From Bactrocera neohumeralis (taxonomy: Eukaryota > Arthropoda > Insecta > Diptera > Tephritidae): a DNA stretch of 64,000 nucleotides. A model generated the notes under the pieces. It had not been told where the DNA came from and searched no databases. It was given only the letters and a program-made list of their open reading frames with translations. A program made the position numbers and the translations under genes. The stretch lies in the NCBI RefSeq assembly GCF_024586455.1, contig NW_026089624.1:18319341-18383340 (forward strand), written 5' to 3'. This document shows positions 10,755 through 21,194 of this stretch, piece by piece. Within the stretch, counting starts at the first letter, position 1. Every line of letters begins with the position of its first letter.

Positions 10755-11675
10755 ACTTCTCATCATTGGTTCCTAATGTATATATTATACAGAGAAGGCA
10801 TCAGATGGAATTCAAAATAGCGTTATATTAGAAGAAGGCGTGGTTGAGAACCGATTTCACCCATATTTCGTACATGTCGTCAGGGTGTTAAGAAAATATT
10901 ATATACCGAATTTCATTGAAATCAGTAGAGTAGTTCCTGAGATATTGCTTTTGGTCCATAAGTGGGCGACGCCACGCCCATTTTCAATTTTTAAAAAAAG
11001 CCTGGGTGCAGCTTTCTTCTGCCATTTCTTCCGTAAAATTTAGTGTTTCTGACGTTTTTTGTTAGTCGGTTATCGCACTTTTAGTGATTTTCAACATAAC
11101 CTTTGTATGGGAGGTGGGCGTGATTATTATTCGATCTCTGCCATTTTTGAACTGTATATGGAAATGCCTGATGGAAACGACTGTATAGAGTTTGGTTGAC
11201 ATAGCTATAGTAGTTTCCGAGATATGTACAAAAAACTTAGTAGGGAGCAGGTCCACGCCCACTTTTCCAAAAAAATTACGTCCAAATATGCCCCTCCCTA
11301 ATGCGATCCTTTGTGCCAAATTTCACTTTTAATATCTTTATTTATAGCTTAGTTATGACACTTCATATGTTTTCAGTTTTCGCCATTTTGTGGGCGTGGC
11401 AGTGGGCCGATTTTGCCCTTCTTCGAACTTAACCTTCTTATGGAGCCAAGAAATACGTGTACCAAGTTTCATCATGATATCTCTATTTTTACTCAAGTTA
11501 CAGCTGCACGGACGGACGGACGGACGGACGGACGGACAGACAGACATCCGGATTTCAACTCTACTCGTCACCCTGATCACTTTGGTATATATCCCTATAT
11601 CTGACTCTTTTAGTTTTAACCGTTATGTGAACAAAACGATAATACTCTCCTTAGCAACTTTGTTGCGAGAGTGTA
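10755..11675 (-). repeat. Non-coding TIR element, copy 1 (left arm of palindrome)
   Basis: Reading towards lower coordinates, the copy starts at 11675 with the complement of TGCGAGAGTGTA (11664-11675) and runs to about 10755, where the far end is missing. It shares its whole length with the copies at 11772-12815 and 13366-14199, including the tetranucleotide run of GGAC at 11509-11540. Open frames over this run encode Arg-Thr-Asp-Gly repeats. They occur in two frames at once and are by-products of the simple repeat, not genes. Confidence 0.8.
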
Positions 11676-11771
11676 AAAATGGCCTGGAAACGCCGTATTT
11701 GCATGTTGCCCAGAAAGAAAAAAATTCAACGTGGCAGCGAACTCTCAACATTTTTTTCAATCATTTATTTT

Positions 11772-12815
11772 CATACTCTCGCAACAATGTTGCTAAGGAG
11801 AGTATTATAGTTTTGTTCACATAACGGTTGTTTGTAAGTCCTAAAACTAAAAGAGTCAGATATAGGGTTATATATACCAAAGTGATCAGGGTGACGAGTA
11901 GAGTTGAAATCTGGATGTCTGTCTGTCCGTCTGTCCGTCCGTCTGTCCGTCCGTCTGTCCGTCCGTCCGTCCGTGCAAGCTGTAACTTGAGAAAAAATTG
12001 AGATATCATGATGAAACTTGGCACACGTATTCCTTGGCTCCATAAGAAGGATGATGGGCAAAATCGGCCCACTGCTACGCCCACAAAATGGCGGAAACCG
12101 AAAACCTATAAAGTGTCATAACTAAGCCATAAATAAAGATATTAAAGTGAAATTTGGCACAATGGATCGCATTAGGGAGGGGCATATTTGGACGCAATTT
12201 CTTTTGGAAAAGTGGGCGTGGCCCCGCCCCCTACTAAGTTTTTTGTACATATCTCGGAAACTACTATAGCTATGTAAACCAAACTCAACAGAGTCGTTTT
12301 CTTCAGGCATTTTCATATACAGTTCAAAAATGAAAGAAATCAGATAATAACCACGCCCACCTCCCATACAAAGGTTATGTTGAAAATCACTAAAAGTGCG
12401 TTAACCGACTAACAAAAAACGTCAGAAACACTAAATTTTACGGAAGAAATTGCAGAAGGAAGCTGCACCCAGGCTTTTTTTTAAAAATTGAAAATGGGCG
12501 TGGCCTCGCCCACTTATGGACCAAAAACCATATCTCAGGAACTACTAGACCGATTTCAATGAAATTCGGTATATAATATTTTCTTAACAACCTGATGACA
12601 TGTACGAAATATGGGTGAAATCGGTTCACAAGCACGCCTTCTTCCAATATAACGCTATTTTGATTTCTATCTGATGCCTTCTCTGTATAATATATACTTA
12701 CATTAGGAATCAATGATGATAGCGGAATAAAACTTTACACAAATACGGTATTTGAAAAATATGTAAAGGACGTATAATGAAATCTCGATTATCACTTTAT
12801 TGTGCGAGAGTATAA
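11772..12815 (+). repeat. Non-coding TIR element, copy 2, complete
   Basis: This 1044-bp copy begins CATACTCTCGCA (11772-11783) and ends TGCGAGAGTATA (12804-12815), a short terminal inverted repeat. It carries the GTCTGTCCGTCC run at about 11917-11974 and conserved blocks such as CCACGCCCACCTCCC. Directly after it lies AAATGTTCGGTGACACCCGA, also seen next to the related ends at 42.55 and 63.86 kb. It encodes no protein with a known domain. A non-autonomous DNA element is my inference. Confidence 0.75.
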
Positions 12816-13365
12816 AATGTTCGGTGACACCCGAACTTAGCCCTTCCTAACTTGTTTTATGTGGGTGTTATTGCTGGTATTTTTAGAACTTTGTGGTAAC
12901 AATATTCTAGCTTTGGTTAATAGATGTAGATTAATCTCACATTTTTCTTCCAATTTGTGTCCTAGTTTATGGGATTTTTTTCAGTTTAATATTAAAAAAA
13001 ATAAATACATATATTACTGTGATTTTATATAGTTGCGAGATTATATCGAATTATAGTCCAATTTCGATATACATATGTACATATATGTATTTACAGCGAC
13101 CACTTTCATTATACATATAGACATTAGCAACTGACTTTAAATTATTAGCGGTACATACGTCTTCCTGTTGGTTGAGTTTATACTCATATTAGTAAATACC
13201 ATATGTAACAAGATATTGAAGTGAGCAACATAAGCAATCGTTTAACCGTTTTACAACCAATATGAATCATATACCTCGCGTACTCAACAAAAAAACGCAG
13301 TTTGTGTTCTTATGAATACATATTGTTTTGAATAATTAGAGATTTTGGCTTCCATTTAAATTATT
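12816..13365. other. Non-coding spacer with repeat-associated tail
   Basis: The first 45 bases (AATGTTCGGTGACACCCGAA, then CTTAGCCCTTCC) are the tail that accompanies this repeat family. The rest is AT-rich with no feature I can support. Confidence 0.55.
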
Positions 13366-14199
13366 TATACTCTCGCAACAAAGTTGCTAAGGAGAGTATT
13401 ATAGTTTTGTTCACATAACGGTTAAAACTAAAAGAGTCAGATATAGGGATATATACCAAAGTGATCAGGGTGACGAGTAGAGTTGAAATCCGGATGTCTG
13501 TCTGTCCGTCTGTCCGTCCGTCCGTCCGTGCAAGCTGTAACTTGAGTAAAAATTGGGATATCATGATGAAACTGGGTACACGTATTTTTTGGCTCCATAA
13601 GAAGGTTAAGTTCGAAGATGGGCAAAATCGGCCCTCTGCCACGCCCACAAAGTGGCGGAAACCGAAAACCTATAAAGTGTCATAACTAAGCCATAAATAA
13701 AGATATTAAAGTGAAATTTGGCACACAGAATCGCATTAGGGAGGGGCATATTTGGACGGAGATTTTTGGAAAAGTGGGTGTGGCCCCGCCCCCTACTAAG
13801 TTTTTTGTACATATCTCGGAAACAACTATAGCTATGTCAACCAAATTCTATAGAGTCGTTTCCTTCAGGCATTTCCACATACAGTTCAAAAATGGAAGAA
13901 ATCGAATAATAACCTCGCCCAACTCCCATACAAAGGTTATGTTGAAAATCACTAAAAGTGCGTTAACCGACTAACAAAAAAGTCAGAAACACTAAATTTT
14001 ACGGAAGAAATTGCAGAGGGAAGCTGCACTTAGGCTTTTTTTTTTTAATTGAAAACGGGCGTGGCGTCGCCCACTTATGGACCAAAAACCATATCTCGGG
14101 AAGTACTCGACCGATTTCAATGAAATTCGGTATATAATATTTTCTTAACACCCTGATGACATGTACAAAATATGGGTGAAATCGGTTCACAACCACCCC
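13366..14199 (+). repeat. Non-coding TIR element, copy 3, cut by assembly gap
   Basis: It starts TATACTCTCGCA at 13366-13377 and follows copy 2 closely for over 800 bp, with the GTCTGTCTGTCCGTC run at 13495-13530. It disappears into the 100-N gap at 14200, so its right end is not assembled. Confidence 0.85.
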
Positions 14200-14299
14200 N
14201 NNNNNNNNNNNNNNNNNNNNNNNNNNNNNNNNNNNNNNNNNNNNNNNNNNNNNNNNNNNNNNNNNNNNNNNNNNNNNNNNNNNNNNNNNNNNNNNNNNN
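14200..14299. other. Assembly gap of 100 N
   Basis: Exactly 100 undetermined bases, the usual placeholder for a gap of unknown length. Open frames that cross it are artefacts. Confidence 0.99.
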
Positions 14300-14311
14300 T
14301 CCATTGTTTAG

Positions 14312-14570
14312 GGAAGAAGTTTTGCGAAACTTTTATTTTTAAACTTCTTAATTTTCCGATTAAGATCTTTAGAAACTTTATTTAAAATAGATTTATGAAC
14401 TGGGCAACGAGTTTGATGCCACTTAAGTCGTAGCTTTCTCTTGAATTTAATTATTTCTCTTATATCATTGGGATATTGAGAGTTTACTTTCCTAAGTTGC
14501 GTGTTGCGTACTTGTTGTAAAGTGTAAAATTTAAGATTGCAAACTGCTCTGTATAGTCATATTTATTTTC
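14312..14570 (-). pseudogene. LINE endonuclease-RT linker fragment (Jockey/I-like)
   Basis: The minus strand reads YPNDIREIIKFKRKLRLKW, then HQTRCPVHKSILNKVSKDLN and FKNKSFAKLL before a stop. The pattern of a basic KRKLRxxW block, then N-rich and K-rich helices, is the linker before the reverse transcriptase in Jockey- and I-type LINEs. No endonuclease or RT is left around it. The gap to its left may hide the continuation. Confidence 0.55.
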
Positions 14571-15055
14571 ACAACATTCCATGATCTTTCTGAAGCATTA
14601 AAGATGACGGTTTTATTGCATATTAAATAAATTGGAGAATGATTCGAGTTGAGCTAATAACGGTGATTGATCGATAGATAATTCCGGATAGTTCTATCAT
14701 ATTTGATGTTTATTATGTTGGAAAACTAACTAAAGTATAAACCGCCGAGAATGTATCAATCGAACAGATCACAGATGGAGCTGAATGGGCATCTATCTCA
14801 AGTTCTCTATCAAGTCGCGTCGATTCAAATTAAGCACTTTAAGTTCTATATCTGAATGGATTTATTAACAACTCAATCTGTATGCGTTGCAACAATTTGT
14901 AACTTCAGTGGCATCTTAGCATTATTTATTGTATTCAAAAATGGATACAGTCTTTTATTTTATTTTTGAAATAAACTGACAAATTTCTGGATTATATTTC
15001 TGTTACTTTATATTTTTTCAGAATAACAAAACTATTAATAAGCCATTTAGTCCTT
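14571..15055. other. Non-coding interval
   Basis: AT-rich sequence with no recognisable gene, RNA or repeat. Confidence 0.5.
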
Positions 15056-15290
15056 GGGTGGATTGCATCTCAATTCCCTACAAAAAAACAAAAAAAAAAA
15101 ACAAGAGGTGCATATGTGCAAGCACCCAAAAGTGCAAGTGCTCAAAGTGACAAAAAGTGAAATAAATAAAAAGTGTGAAAAGCCGGCAAACAGCCGACGC
15201 ACCAGGTAACGAGTGCGATTTACTGAAAGCAGTGCAAACAAAAAAGAGGCCATCTGCAACAAAACAAGTGCACACTTTCAGTTTTCAGCT
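15056..15290 (+). other. Fly 5'UTR-like block with a possible splice donor
   Basis: Purine-rich sequence with AAAAAGTGAAATAAATAAA, GTGTGAAAAGCC and repeated AAGTGC words resembles untranslated leader exons of fly genes. CACCAG followed by GTAACGAG at about 15200-15213 is a plausible donor site. No ATG-led domain protein follows. A leader of a host gene with exons outside the window, or an element leader, are both possible. This is style-based inference only. Confidence 0.2.
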
Positions 15291-15800
15291 CTCCCTTTTT
15301 TCACTTTCAATTATATTGACGTTCATATTAATACATACGAGTATATTATACATATATATGTATATTTATAATAACGTATATAAAAAAAACATATGTATAC
15401 ATTATTAAATATAATCCCTGCCAACCATGAGCGGGTAAAAAACAAGATAATCAGTGGGTAATCCATAGGGTAATCATGTGTACTTTGCCATAGGCCGAGC
15501 GACAATTTTACCCACTCACGTACGTATACATGTGATCATACATCTTTGTTGCTCTCATTCAGCAGTGTCATATAAAAAAGTATATCTGTCCTGTTCTAAT
15601 ATCCCCAATCGACGGCTGATGCAGGGTTGCATTTTCTCTTTTTAAATAGCTGAAGCAGGGTTGCATTTTTTAATTCCTAATTTTAAAATTTAAAGAATAC
15701 TTTTAAGTTTTTAAAATTTTTATTTTTTTTTATTTTTACCTTTTTACATAAAATTTATTATAATTTATATATAAATAAAAATATATTTAATTTAAAAAAA
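15291..15800. other. AT-rich non-coding interval
   Basis: Contains TATACATATATATGTATA-type simple sequence near 15345-15400 and a duplicated GCTGATGCAGGGTTGCATTTT / GCTGAAGCAGGGTTGCATTTT word pair near 15614 and 15648. No gene is apparent. Confidence 0.55.
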
Positions 15801-15804
15801 ATTT

Positions 15805-16135
15805 AATATCTGAAAAAAGATTAATTAAAGAAAAGAATTATTACAACCTGAAAATAAAAGGGTGGAAAAATATTATAAAAGACAAATACCTGAAAATAAA
15901 TAATATTTACATTGAATTTGTAATATCTAAAAGAAAAAGAAAGATCGATTGTATAAAATGATAATAATATCTGAAAAAAAAGATTAATATTATCCGAAAG
16001 AATAAAATATATTAAATACAAATAGAAATACTCTGAAAGCAAATATTAATTAAATAAAAATAGTGATAAATCTGAAAAGAAAGAATAATTAAATAAATAT
16101 TATAATAACATCTGAAAGAAAAGATAAATATTATT
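15805..16135 (+). repeat. Degenerate ~39-bp purine-rich tandem repeat
   Basis: The core (A/T)TCTGAAA(G/A)AAAAGAT, often followed by TAATATTA, recurs about nine times, near 15809, 15848, 15890, 15927, 15970, 15998, 16032, 16071 and 16110. Spacing is 28-43 bases, mostly near 39. The strand is strongly A-rich. Units have diverged, so it is old or under little constraint. Confidence 0.6.
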
Positions 16136-16658
16136 TGGTCATTTAAAATATAAAACAAACATTTGTTTTCACATATTATATTGGATTGTGCAGGCCGCCT
16201 TAAACGCATAAAATACAAATGTACATATGTACATATGTATTTATTTTTGCGTATTATATTGGACTGCGCAGTCCAATTTCAAAGTACACACTCTTTTTCC
16301 ACATACTTACTTAACAATTGATATTTGCCGCTTCTGGTGATATCATTGTATAAACCTACAAGTAACCAATCCTTCATTTTTCACTAACACATACGCAAAA
16401 ATATGCTACAAATTAGGCACTTGGTACGGGTTGCCCCCAAATATTCTACTACTAAAACGTTAAAATGCCTCAAATCTGCTATAGTGTGTTGCCGTGTTGG
16501 GTTTTAAAATTTATAACTTTAACAACATTTTTATAAAATATTCAAATATTTTTCGATTATTTAAATTCCTAAATATTAAATTTAATCAGTTTTGTCCAAA
16601 ATATTAATTATTGTAATTTATAAAAAAATATTTATATAATATTTGTTTAAAAACTATG

Positions 16659-16890
16659 TACCCGATTTTTTTATATTTATTTTAGTTTTTGTTTAAATAA
16701 TTACAAGTTGATTGTTTTGACTTGTATTGTTAATGTATACATACAATGGAATTATACCTGATTTTTTATATTTATTTTGGTTTTTGTTTAAATAGTTTCC
16801 AATTGACTGTTTTGACATATATTGTCAATGTTATATTTTTAATGTAATTAATATTCATGAATTGTACTTGACCTTATATATTTATTTTTG
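16659..16890 (+). repeat. ~96-bp imperfect tandem repeat before BEL gag
   Basis: TACCCGATTTTTTTATATTT at 16659 and TACCTGATTTTTTATATTTA at 16755 start two similar units that share TTTTTGTTTAAATA, then TGTTTTGAC and TATTGT(C/T)AATGT. A partial third unit lies near 16866. It sits where a 5' LTR or leader of the BEL element would be expected, but I could not match it to a 3' LTR. Confidence 0.6.
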
Positions 16891-16946
16891 TCTAGTCATA
16901 TTTTTTATAATAAGTAGATTGATTTAAAACTGTATATATAAAAAGG

Positions 16947-17273
16947 GTGAATATGAATATTTTAGCCAAAAAGAGAACGTCAATTGCCGAAACATCTTTT
17001 GTAGCTTCTCACAGCTCAAGGCTCCCTAAAATGAATTTGCCGAAATTCAAGGGAGAATATTCCGAATTCAAAAATTTTATGAGTTTGTTCGAGAGCTTGG
17101 TTCATAACGATCCAAATATCCCAGATACCTATTGAAAAATTTAACCATTTGGTTAATTGTCTGTCTGGAGAGGCTTTGAGAACAGTTAAAGAGTTTCAGA
17201 TGTCGGATGAAAATTATCCGAAGGCGTTGGCAAGTCTCAAAAAAGTGTATGATAATAAATGTCTGATATTTTT
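16947..17273 (+). pseudogene. BEL/Pao gag, N-terminal capsid part
   Basis: The frame reads LPKMNLPKFKGEYSEFKNFM, then LFESLVHND. This is the start of the DUF1759 capsid-like domain of BEL/Pao gag proteins. A one-base slip near 17125 moves the frame before EKFNHLVNCLSGEALRTV, another core motif of the domain. The trace ends at CLIF where the RTE insertion begins. The RTE-adjacent 9 bp (GATATTTTT, 17265-17273) is repeated at 20524-20532. The gag start may be this ATG or one upstream outside the readable frame. Confidence 0.85.
17265..17273 (+). repeat. RTE target-site duplication, left copy
   Basis: GATATTTTT immediately precedes the RTE 5' end (GAGGATGGAGTC). The same nine bases follow its 3' GAA-repeat tail. 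Confidence 0.9.
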
Positions 17274-17559
17274 GAGGATGGAGTCATGTGTAGAAGTTCA
17301 CGCAAGTGAGGAAAGTTCTCTGATCGCCATTCACTTGGGAGTGGCCAGAAACGATTCTTTTACACATGGCTCAAGCAGCTCACTACTTCCGGTCTTTGAG
17401 GCTATCCTCTGGGTAGCCTAAGAACATCCGTTCGAAGGCGAGCTAAAGTGAGAAGGCGAAACATTCCCTACAAGGGTTGTGCGCTGGGTTTGGGACCCGC
17501 CACGTAAAAAACACCCCCAGTGAAGAGCTACAACCAGCCTCGGATGAGATGACGACCAT

Positions 17560-18465
17560 GGCAAACGAAATAAGGACTACGAATTGAGGGCATGCACCTG
17601 GAATGTCCGGTCCCTTAATTGGGAAGGTGCCGCTGCCCAGCTGGTTGATGTCCTCGTAAAGACAAAGGCTGACATCACCGCCGTCCAAGAAATGCGATGG
17701 ACGGGACAAGGACAGAGACGAGTAGGTCCTTGTGACATTTACTACAGTGGCCATATCAAGGAGCGCAAGTTTGGTGTAGGATTCGTGGTGGGAGAGAGAC
17801 TCCGTCGCCGAGTACTATCATTCACTGCGGTGAATGAACGTCTAGCCACAATCCGCATCAAAGCGAGGTTCTTCAACATATCGCTGATTTGCGCCCACGC
17901 CCCGACGGAAGAGAAGGACGATGTGACCAAAGATGCCTTCTATGAGCGCTTGGAGCGCGCTTATGAGAGCTGCCCCCGCCACGATGTCAAAATCGTGCTT
18001 GGCGACTTTAACGCCAGGGTGGGCAAAGAAGGTATATTTGGCACTACGGTCGGTAAATTCAGCCTCCACGACGAAACATCCCCAAATGGGTTGAGGCTGA
18101 TTGACTTCGCCGGGGCCCGAAATATGGTTATCTGTAGTACTAGATTCCAGCATAAGAAGATTCATCAAGCTACCTGGCTGTCTCCGGATCGAAAAACTAC
18201 CAACCAGATCGATCATGTTGTGATAGACGGAAGACACGTCTCCAGTGTTTTAGATGTGCGTGCGCTCCGAGGTCCTAACATCGACTCGGACCACTATCTT
18301 GTTGCAGCTAAGATTCGCACCCGCCTCTGTGCAGCAAAAAACGCGCGCACCAAACACAAGGAAGGTTCGACGTCGAGAAGCTGCAATCACAACAGACAGC
18401 CGAACGATTTTCTACTCGGCTTGCACTCCTGCTCTCTGAGAGCACTCGTCAACAACTCGGTATAA
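17560..18465 (+). pseudogene. RTE endonuclease (EEP fold)
   Basis: The frame is open from about 17548 and reads GKRNKDYELRACTWNVRSLN, so translation probably starts upstream; the ATG at 17558 is out of frame. Endonuclease motifs: N in CTWNVRS, E in AVQEMRWTG, ICAHAPTE, D and N in VLGDFNARVG, and the final SDHYLVAAKI, matching the catalytic Asp-His pair. The enzyme family cuts target DNA to prime reverse transcription. After about 18345 a small deletion shifts the frame, and the apparent tail to 18465 is not the true continuation. Confidence 0.85.
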
Positions 18466-18469
18466 GGGA

Positions 18470-20494
18470 ACTGTGGGACGGCATTTCAAACTCCTTACGT
18501 ACAGCTGCAACCGAAACCACTGGATTTCGGAAAGTGCAAAAGAACAGCTGGTACGACGAGGAGTGCCGTGTCGCAGCGGAGAGAAAACAGGCTGCCTACC
18601 TCGCAACGTTACGATCGACCACTACACGTGCGGGATGGGATAGATACCGAGAGTTGAAGAGGGAAGCGAGACGCATTTGTAGACAGAAGAAGAAAGAGGC
18701 TGAAATGCGTGAGTACGAAGAGCTTGATAAGCTGGCCGACAGGGGTAATGCTCGAAAATTCTACGAAAAATGCGGCGGCTTACGGAAGGTTTCAAGACCG
18801 GAGCGTATTCCTGTAGAACCCCCAAAGGTGATCTAGTCACTGATGCCCAGAGCATACTTAAATTATGGAGGGAACACTTCTCCAGCCTGCTGAATGGCAG
18901 TGAACGCACAACACCAGGAGAAGGAGAACCCGATTCCCCAATCGATGACGATGGAGCAGACGTTCCATTACCCGACCATGAAGAAGTTCGAATAGTAATT
19001 GCCCGCCTGAAGAACAACAAAGCGGCAGGGGCCGACGGATTGCCGGCCGAGCTATTCAAACACGGCGGCGAAGAACTGATAAGGTGCATGCATCAGCTTC
19101 TTTGTAAAATATGGTCGGACGAAAGCATGCCCAACGATTGGAATTTAAGTGTGCTATGCCCAATCCATAAAAAAGGAGACCCCACAATCTGCGCCAACTA
19201 CCGTGGGATTAGCCTCCTCAACATCGCATATAAGGTTCTATCGAGCGTATTGTGTGAAAGATTAAAGCCCACCGTCAACAAACTGATTGGACCTTATCAG
19301 TGTGGCTTCAGACCTGGCAAATCAACAACCGACCAGATATTCACCATGCGCCAAATCTTGGAAAAGACCCGTGAAAAGAGAATCGACACACACCACCTCT
19401 TCGTCGATTTCAAAGCTGCTTTCGACAGCACGAAAAGGAGCTGCCTTTATGCCGCGATGTCTGAATTTGGTATCCCCGCAAAACTAATACGGCTGTGTAA
19501 ACTGACGTTGAATAACACCAAAAGCTCCGTCAGGATCGGGAAGGACCTCTCCGAGCCGTTCGATACCAAACGAGGTTTCAGACAAGGCGATTCCCTATCG
19601 TGCGACTTTTTCAACCTGCTTTTGGAGAAAATAGTTCGAGCCGCAGAACTAAATAGAGAAGGTACCATCTTCTATAAGAGTGTACAGCTGTTGGCGTATG
19701 CCGATGATATTGATATCATCGGCCTCAACACCCGCGCCGTTAGTTCTGCTTTCTCCAGGCTGGACAAGGAAGCACAGAAAATGGGTCTGGCAGTGAACGA
19801 GGGCAAGACGAAGTATCTCCTGTCATCAAACAAGCAGTCGTCGCATTCGCGACTTGGCACTCACGTCACTGTTGACAGTCATAACTTTGAAGTCGTAGAT
19901 AATTTCGTCTATCTTGGAACCAGCGTAAACACCACGAACAATGTCAGCCTAGAAATCCAACGCAGGATAACTCTTGCCAACAGGTGCTACTTCGGACTGA
20001 GTAGGCAATTGAGAAGCAAAGTCCTCTCTCGACAAACAAAAACCAAACTCTATAAGTCACTTATAATTCCCGTCCTGCTGTATGGTGCAGAGTCTTGGAC
20101 GATGTCAACAACGGATGAGTCGACGTTGCGAGTTTTCGAGAGAAAAGTTCTGCGAAAGATTTATGGTCCTTTGCGCGTTAGCCACGGCGAATACCGCATT
20201 CGATGGAACGATGAGCTGTACGAGATATACGACGACATCGACATAGTTCAGCGAATTAAAAGACAGCGGCTACGCTGGCTAGGTCATGTTGTCCGGATGG
20301 ACGAAAACACTCCAGCTCTGAAAATATTCGACGCAGTACCCGCCGGGGGAAGCAGAGGAAGAGGAAGACCTCCACTCCGTTGGAAGGACCAAGTGGAGAA
20401 GGACCTGGCTTCGCTTGGAATATCCAATTGGCGCCACGTAGCGAGAAGAAGAAACGACTGGCGCGCTGTTGTTAACTCGGCTATAATCGCTTAA
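18470..20494 (+). pseudogene. RTE linker and reverse transcriptase
   Basis: The linker (KNSWYDEECRVAAERKQ, 18540-18600) passes through a one-base slip near 18770 into a long frame of 574 codons ending at 20494. RT motifs are kept: KAAGADGLPAELFK, YRGISLLNIA, LFVDFKAAFDS (first catalytic Asp), FRQGDSLSCDFF and YADDIDIIG (catalytic Asp pair near 19700). The C-terminus has RLRWLGHVVRMDE and GRGRPPLRWKDQVEKDL, typical of RTE and its relatives. The RT frame is uninterrupted from 18770, so loss of function rests on the two upstream frameshifts. Confidence 0.9.
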
Positions 20495-20523
20495 GCGGTT
20501 TCTACGCCAATTAAGAAGAAGAA

Positions 20524-20532
20524 GATATTTTT
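20524..20532 (+). repeat. RTE target-site duplication, right copy
   Basis: GATATTTTT follows the (GAA)n tail and matches 17265-17273 exactly. BEL gag sequence resumes straight after. Confidence 0.9.
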
Positions 20533-21097
20533 CAATACAATATCTAACCTTTTTCAGCTGCCAACAATCCCAAAGCCTTCTGCGCCTTCCCTGCATTCAA
20601 TGATTGACGAAGTGTCAGCGGTATATGATTCATTGCTATCGCTGGGCGATGAAAAACAAATAACGAACGTTGACCCTGTCACCCGATCCAAATGGGAAGA
20701 AGCGCTGGACTATGACAAACTGCCACTGTGGAAGGACTGTGAAGCCACCCTAAATCGATGATACCAGCAGCTATCAGCGGAAGAAGCATCACACTCTAGG
20801 ACGAAGCCCATACCAACAAGCAATGCGAGTAATGGGAAACAACAACAAGTGGATAGGACCAAATCGGCGCTAGTAGCTGCAAACACAAGGCAGCCTAATT
20901 GTCAACAGTGCAAATCGAGGGATCACCATCTAACTGCCTGCCCTACTTTCCAGGCTCTTCCGGTGCAGCAGAGGTTCGAGTTCGTCAAATCGGTACCCTT
21001 ATGCATAAATTGTTTGCGTAAGGGACATACCGTTTCCAAATGCAGAGCGGATCGTTGCCGCATATGCAATCGATCTCATCACTCGCTGTTGCACTAG
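20533..21097 (+). pseudogene. BEL/Pao gag, C-terminal part with zinc knuckles
   Basis: Gag resumes after the RTE with LPTIPKPSAPSLHSMIDEV and LPLWKDCEATLNR, a BEL capsid C-terminal style. A TGA interrupts near 20760. Three Cys/His groups follow: CQQCKSRDHHLTAC, CINCLRKGHTVSKC and CRICNRSHHSLLH. The first two are C-X2-C-X4-H-X4-C nucleocapsid knuckles. The stop at 21095-21097 and a frame change separate it from the protease. Confidence 0.88.
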
Positions 21098-21194
21098 TAT
21101 CCAGTGTCCTTCCCCGCTGCACCTCATCCGCAACCATCAACCACACATGCCATGCATACAGCCAGTATGCCGGATCGGGTCATGTTGGCAACTG

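Larger units (their letters stand above)
17274..20523 (+). mobile_element. RTE-clade LINE, copy B, nearly full length
   Basis: This 3250-bp element begins GAGGATGGAGTCATGTG and ends in TTAAGAAGAAGAA. It has a short 5' region, an endonuclease, a linker, RT and C-terminal region, with no RNase H, as typical for RTE elements. A perfect 9-bp target-site duplication flanks it. It lies inside BEL gag. It is the least damaged of the RTE copies here and serves as a reference for the others. Two frameshifts separate endonuclease from linker and linker from RT. Confidence 0.93.

Noticed and set aside
11413..11824. Open frames with Arg-Thr-Asp-Gly repeats (also near 11800-12080 and 13360-13690)
   Set aside because: They read through a GGAC/GTCC tetranucleotide tract, are open in two or more frames at once and on both strands, and shift between copies. 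Not proteins.
14161..14385. Open frames crossing 14200-14299
   Set aside because: They consist largely of undetermined bases from the assembly gap.
16200..16940. 5' LTR of the BEL element
   Set aside because: No stretch could be matched to the 24.99-25.35 kb region by eye, so no LTR pair is claimed.
18622..19089. Minus-strand 155-codon frame opposite the RTE linker and RT
   Set aside because: Antisense shadow of the RTE coding strand. No motif of its own, and the plus-strand RT blocks explain the region.
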